From contig CAYGOT010000020.1 in NCBI GenBank assembly GCA_964351595.1, positions 1 to 64,000 on the forward strand: 64,000 bases of DNA. The letters are read 5' to 3'. The first letter of the stretch is position 1. Each line of letters opens with the position of its first letter. Below the pieces are notes generated by a model that worked only from the letters and a program-made list of their open reading frames with translations, was not told where the DNA came from and did not search any database. Source of the stretch: UBA6059 sp964351595. GTDB taxonomy: Bacteria; Bacteroidota; Bacteroidia; Cytophagales; Cyclobacteriaceae. Shown in pieces: positions 63,483 through 64,000 of the stretch. The position numbers and the translations under genes were made by a program.

Positions 63483-64000
63483 CTATATCTCTTGCCAGAC
63501 CCTTTCGATTAATGCCTTGGTAGCCCGAATTCCCTGTGGCTCGCTGTGTTCCGTACCCTCATACTCGATACCGATGTATCCGTCATAACCGGCATTTTTC
63601 ACTACCCGGAGCATTTTGCGGTAGTCTATAATCTTGTCATTGCCACCTTGATCAAAATTGTATGACTTGGCGCTGACTGCTTTGGCGTAGGGCATGAAGA
63701 GCGCAACACCTTGATAGCGATTATAAGCCTGGTCACATTCGATTTGCGTGCTACCCCATTTGGCCGATAGGCACCAATTGCCAAAGTCGGGTAGGGTACC
63801 AAAGTTAGGCATGTCCACCTCTTTGATGATATCTACTATGAACTCGGCATCAGAGCTGTGCAAACCATGATTCTCGATAATGATGTTGATACCCTCGCTG
63901 GCTGCATATTCCGATAGGCTGCCCATACCGTCAATCAAAGCCGCGCGAACTGCTTCTTTTGATCCTGTACCAAAAGCATTGACACGGATAGAGTGACAGC
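63483..64000 (-). CDS. Sugar phosphate isomerase/epimerase family protein, C-terminal part (runs off right edge)
   Basis: The reading frame is open to the right window edge, giving at least 172 residues. It contains IRVNAFGTGSKEAVRAAL, IIIENHGLHSSDAEF (metal Glu), TLPDFGNWC and a C-terminal GYDGYIGIEYEG with another metal Glu, as in xylose-isomerase-like TIM barrels. An internal ATG at 63938 is not the real start because homologous sequence continues upstream. The substrate is unknown. Confidence 0.82.
   Translation of the reverse strand, partial: CHSIRVNAFGTGSKEAVRAALIDGMGSLSEYAASEGINIIIENHGLHSSDAEFIVDIIKEVDMPNFGTLPDFGNWCLSAKWGSTQIECDQAYNRYQGVALFMPYAKAVSAKSYNFDQGGNDKIIDYRKMLRVVKNAGYDGYIGIEYEGTEHSEPQGIRATKALIERVWQEI

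Noticed and set aside
1..64000. CRISPR arrays, tRNA or rRNA genes, phage or transposase genes
   Set aside because: I looked for spaced direct repeats, cloverleaf-like segments and integrase or transposase motifs and saw none.

Overview
The window looks like a chromosomal segment of a free-living, probably marine, member of the Bacteroidota, most likely Cytophagales. The evidence is a secreted protein with a type IX secretion C-terminal sorting domain, an ECF sigma / FecR / TonB receptor / DUF4249 block, two PadR plus 'permease prefix domain' FtsX-like permease pairs, OmpA proteins with PD40 repeats, SiaB-like and DUF2911 and DUF2721 families, and promoters of the Bacteroidota type (TTTG, about 19 bases, TAnnTTTG). 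I saw no rRNA, tRNA, CRISPR array, phage or insertion sequence. Both ends cut through genes: scoB on the left and a TIM-barrel sugar isomerase/epimerase on the right.

Layout. 1-2.2 kb (minus): flavin reductase, scoA, an inserted four-helix-bundle gene, scoB. 2.3-7.9 kb (plus): a lipoprotein, a 1148-residue secreted BNR/CARDB/PKD protein, an M19-type dipeptidase and a small protein with its own promoter and terminator. 7.9-11 kb: first PadR/permease module behind a perfect 16-bp inverted repeat. 11-16.4 kb: cysteine-desulfurase-like protein (minus), a palindromic repeat, then xylB-xylA behind a 29-bp operator-like palindrome. 16.4-20.6 kb: creatininase-like protein, glutamate-synthase-like flavoprotein, a TRIC-channel gene broken by one in-frame stop, and a Nudix-type regulator whose catalytic glutamates are lost. 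20.8-28 kb: PIG-L deacetylase, 42-residue membrane protein, sodium:solute symporter, DNA glycosylase, 2-hydroxyacid reductase, M48 protease. 28-34 kb: lipoprotein, stress protein, a probable small RNA gene, OmpA/PD40 protein, glyoxalase-like protein, gamma-glutamyltransferase, small lipoprotein. 34-42.5 kb: AT-rich SulP transporter, Bacteroidota-only hypothetical protein, thioesterase, MpaB/Lcp-type oxygenase, second OmpA protein, D-aminoacylase-like amidohydrolase, DUF2721. 42.5-47.3 kb: second PadR/permease module with an 18-bp inverted repeat, an outer-membrane barrel and a degenerate beta-lactamase-fold lipoprotein. 47.3-53 kb: ECF sigma / FecR / TonB receptor / DUF4249 and two tiny overlapping ORFs. 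53-64 kb: DUF2911 protein, SiaB-like kinase with a coiled-coil membrane partner, esterase, uppP, DksA-type zinc-finger protein, asnB, membrane protein, S10 peptidase, flavin monooxygenase and the partial TIM-barrel gene.

The most interesting points are the matched architecture of the two PadR operators (long perfect arms about 41-42 bp apart), a minus-strand small RNA gene with a consensus promoter and terminator, the four-helix-bundle gene wedged between scoA and scoB, the nonsense-split TRIC gene, and the degenerate Nudix regulator near a palindromic xylose operator. All calls come from reading the sequence; no database search was run.
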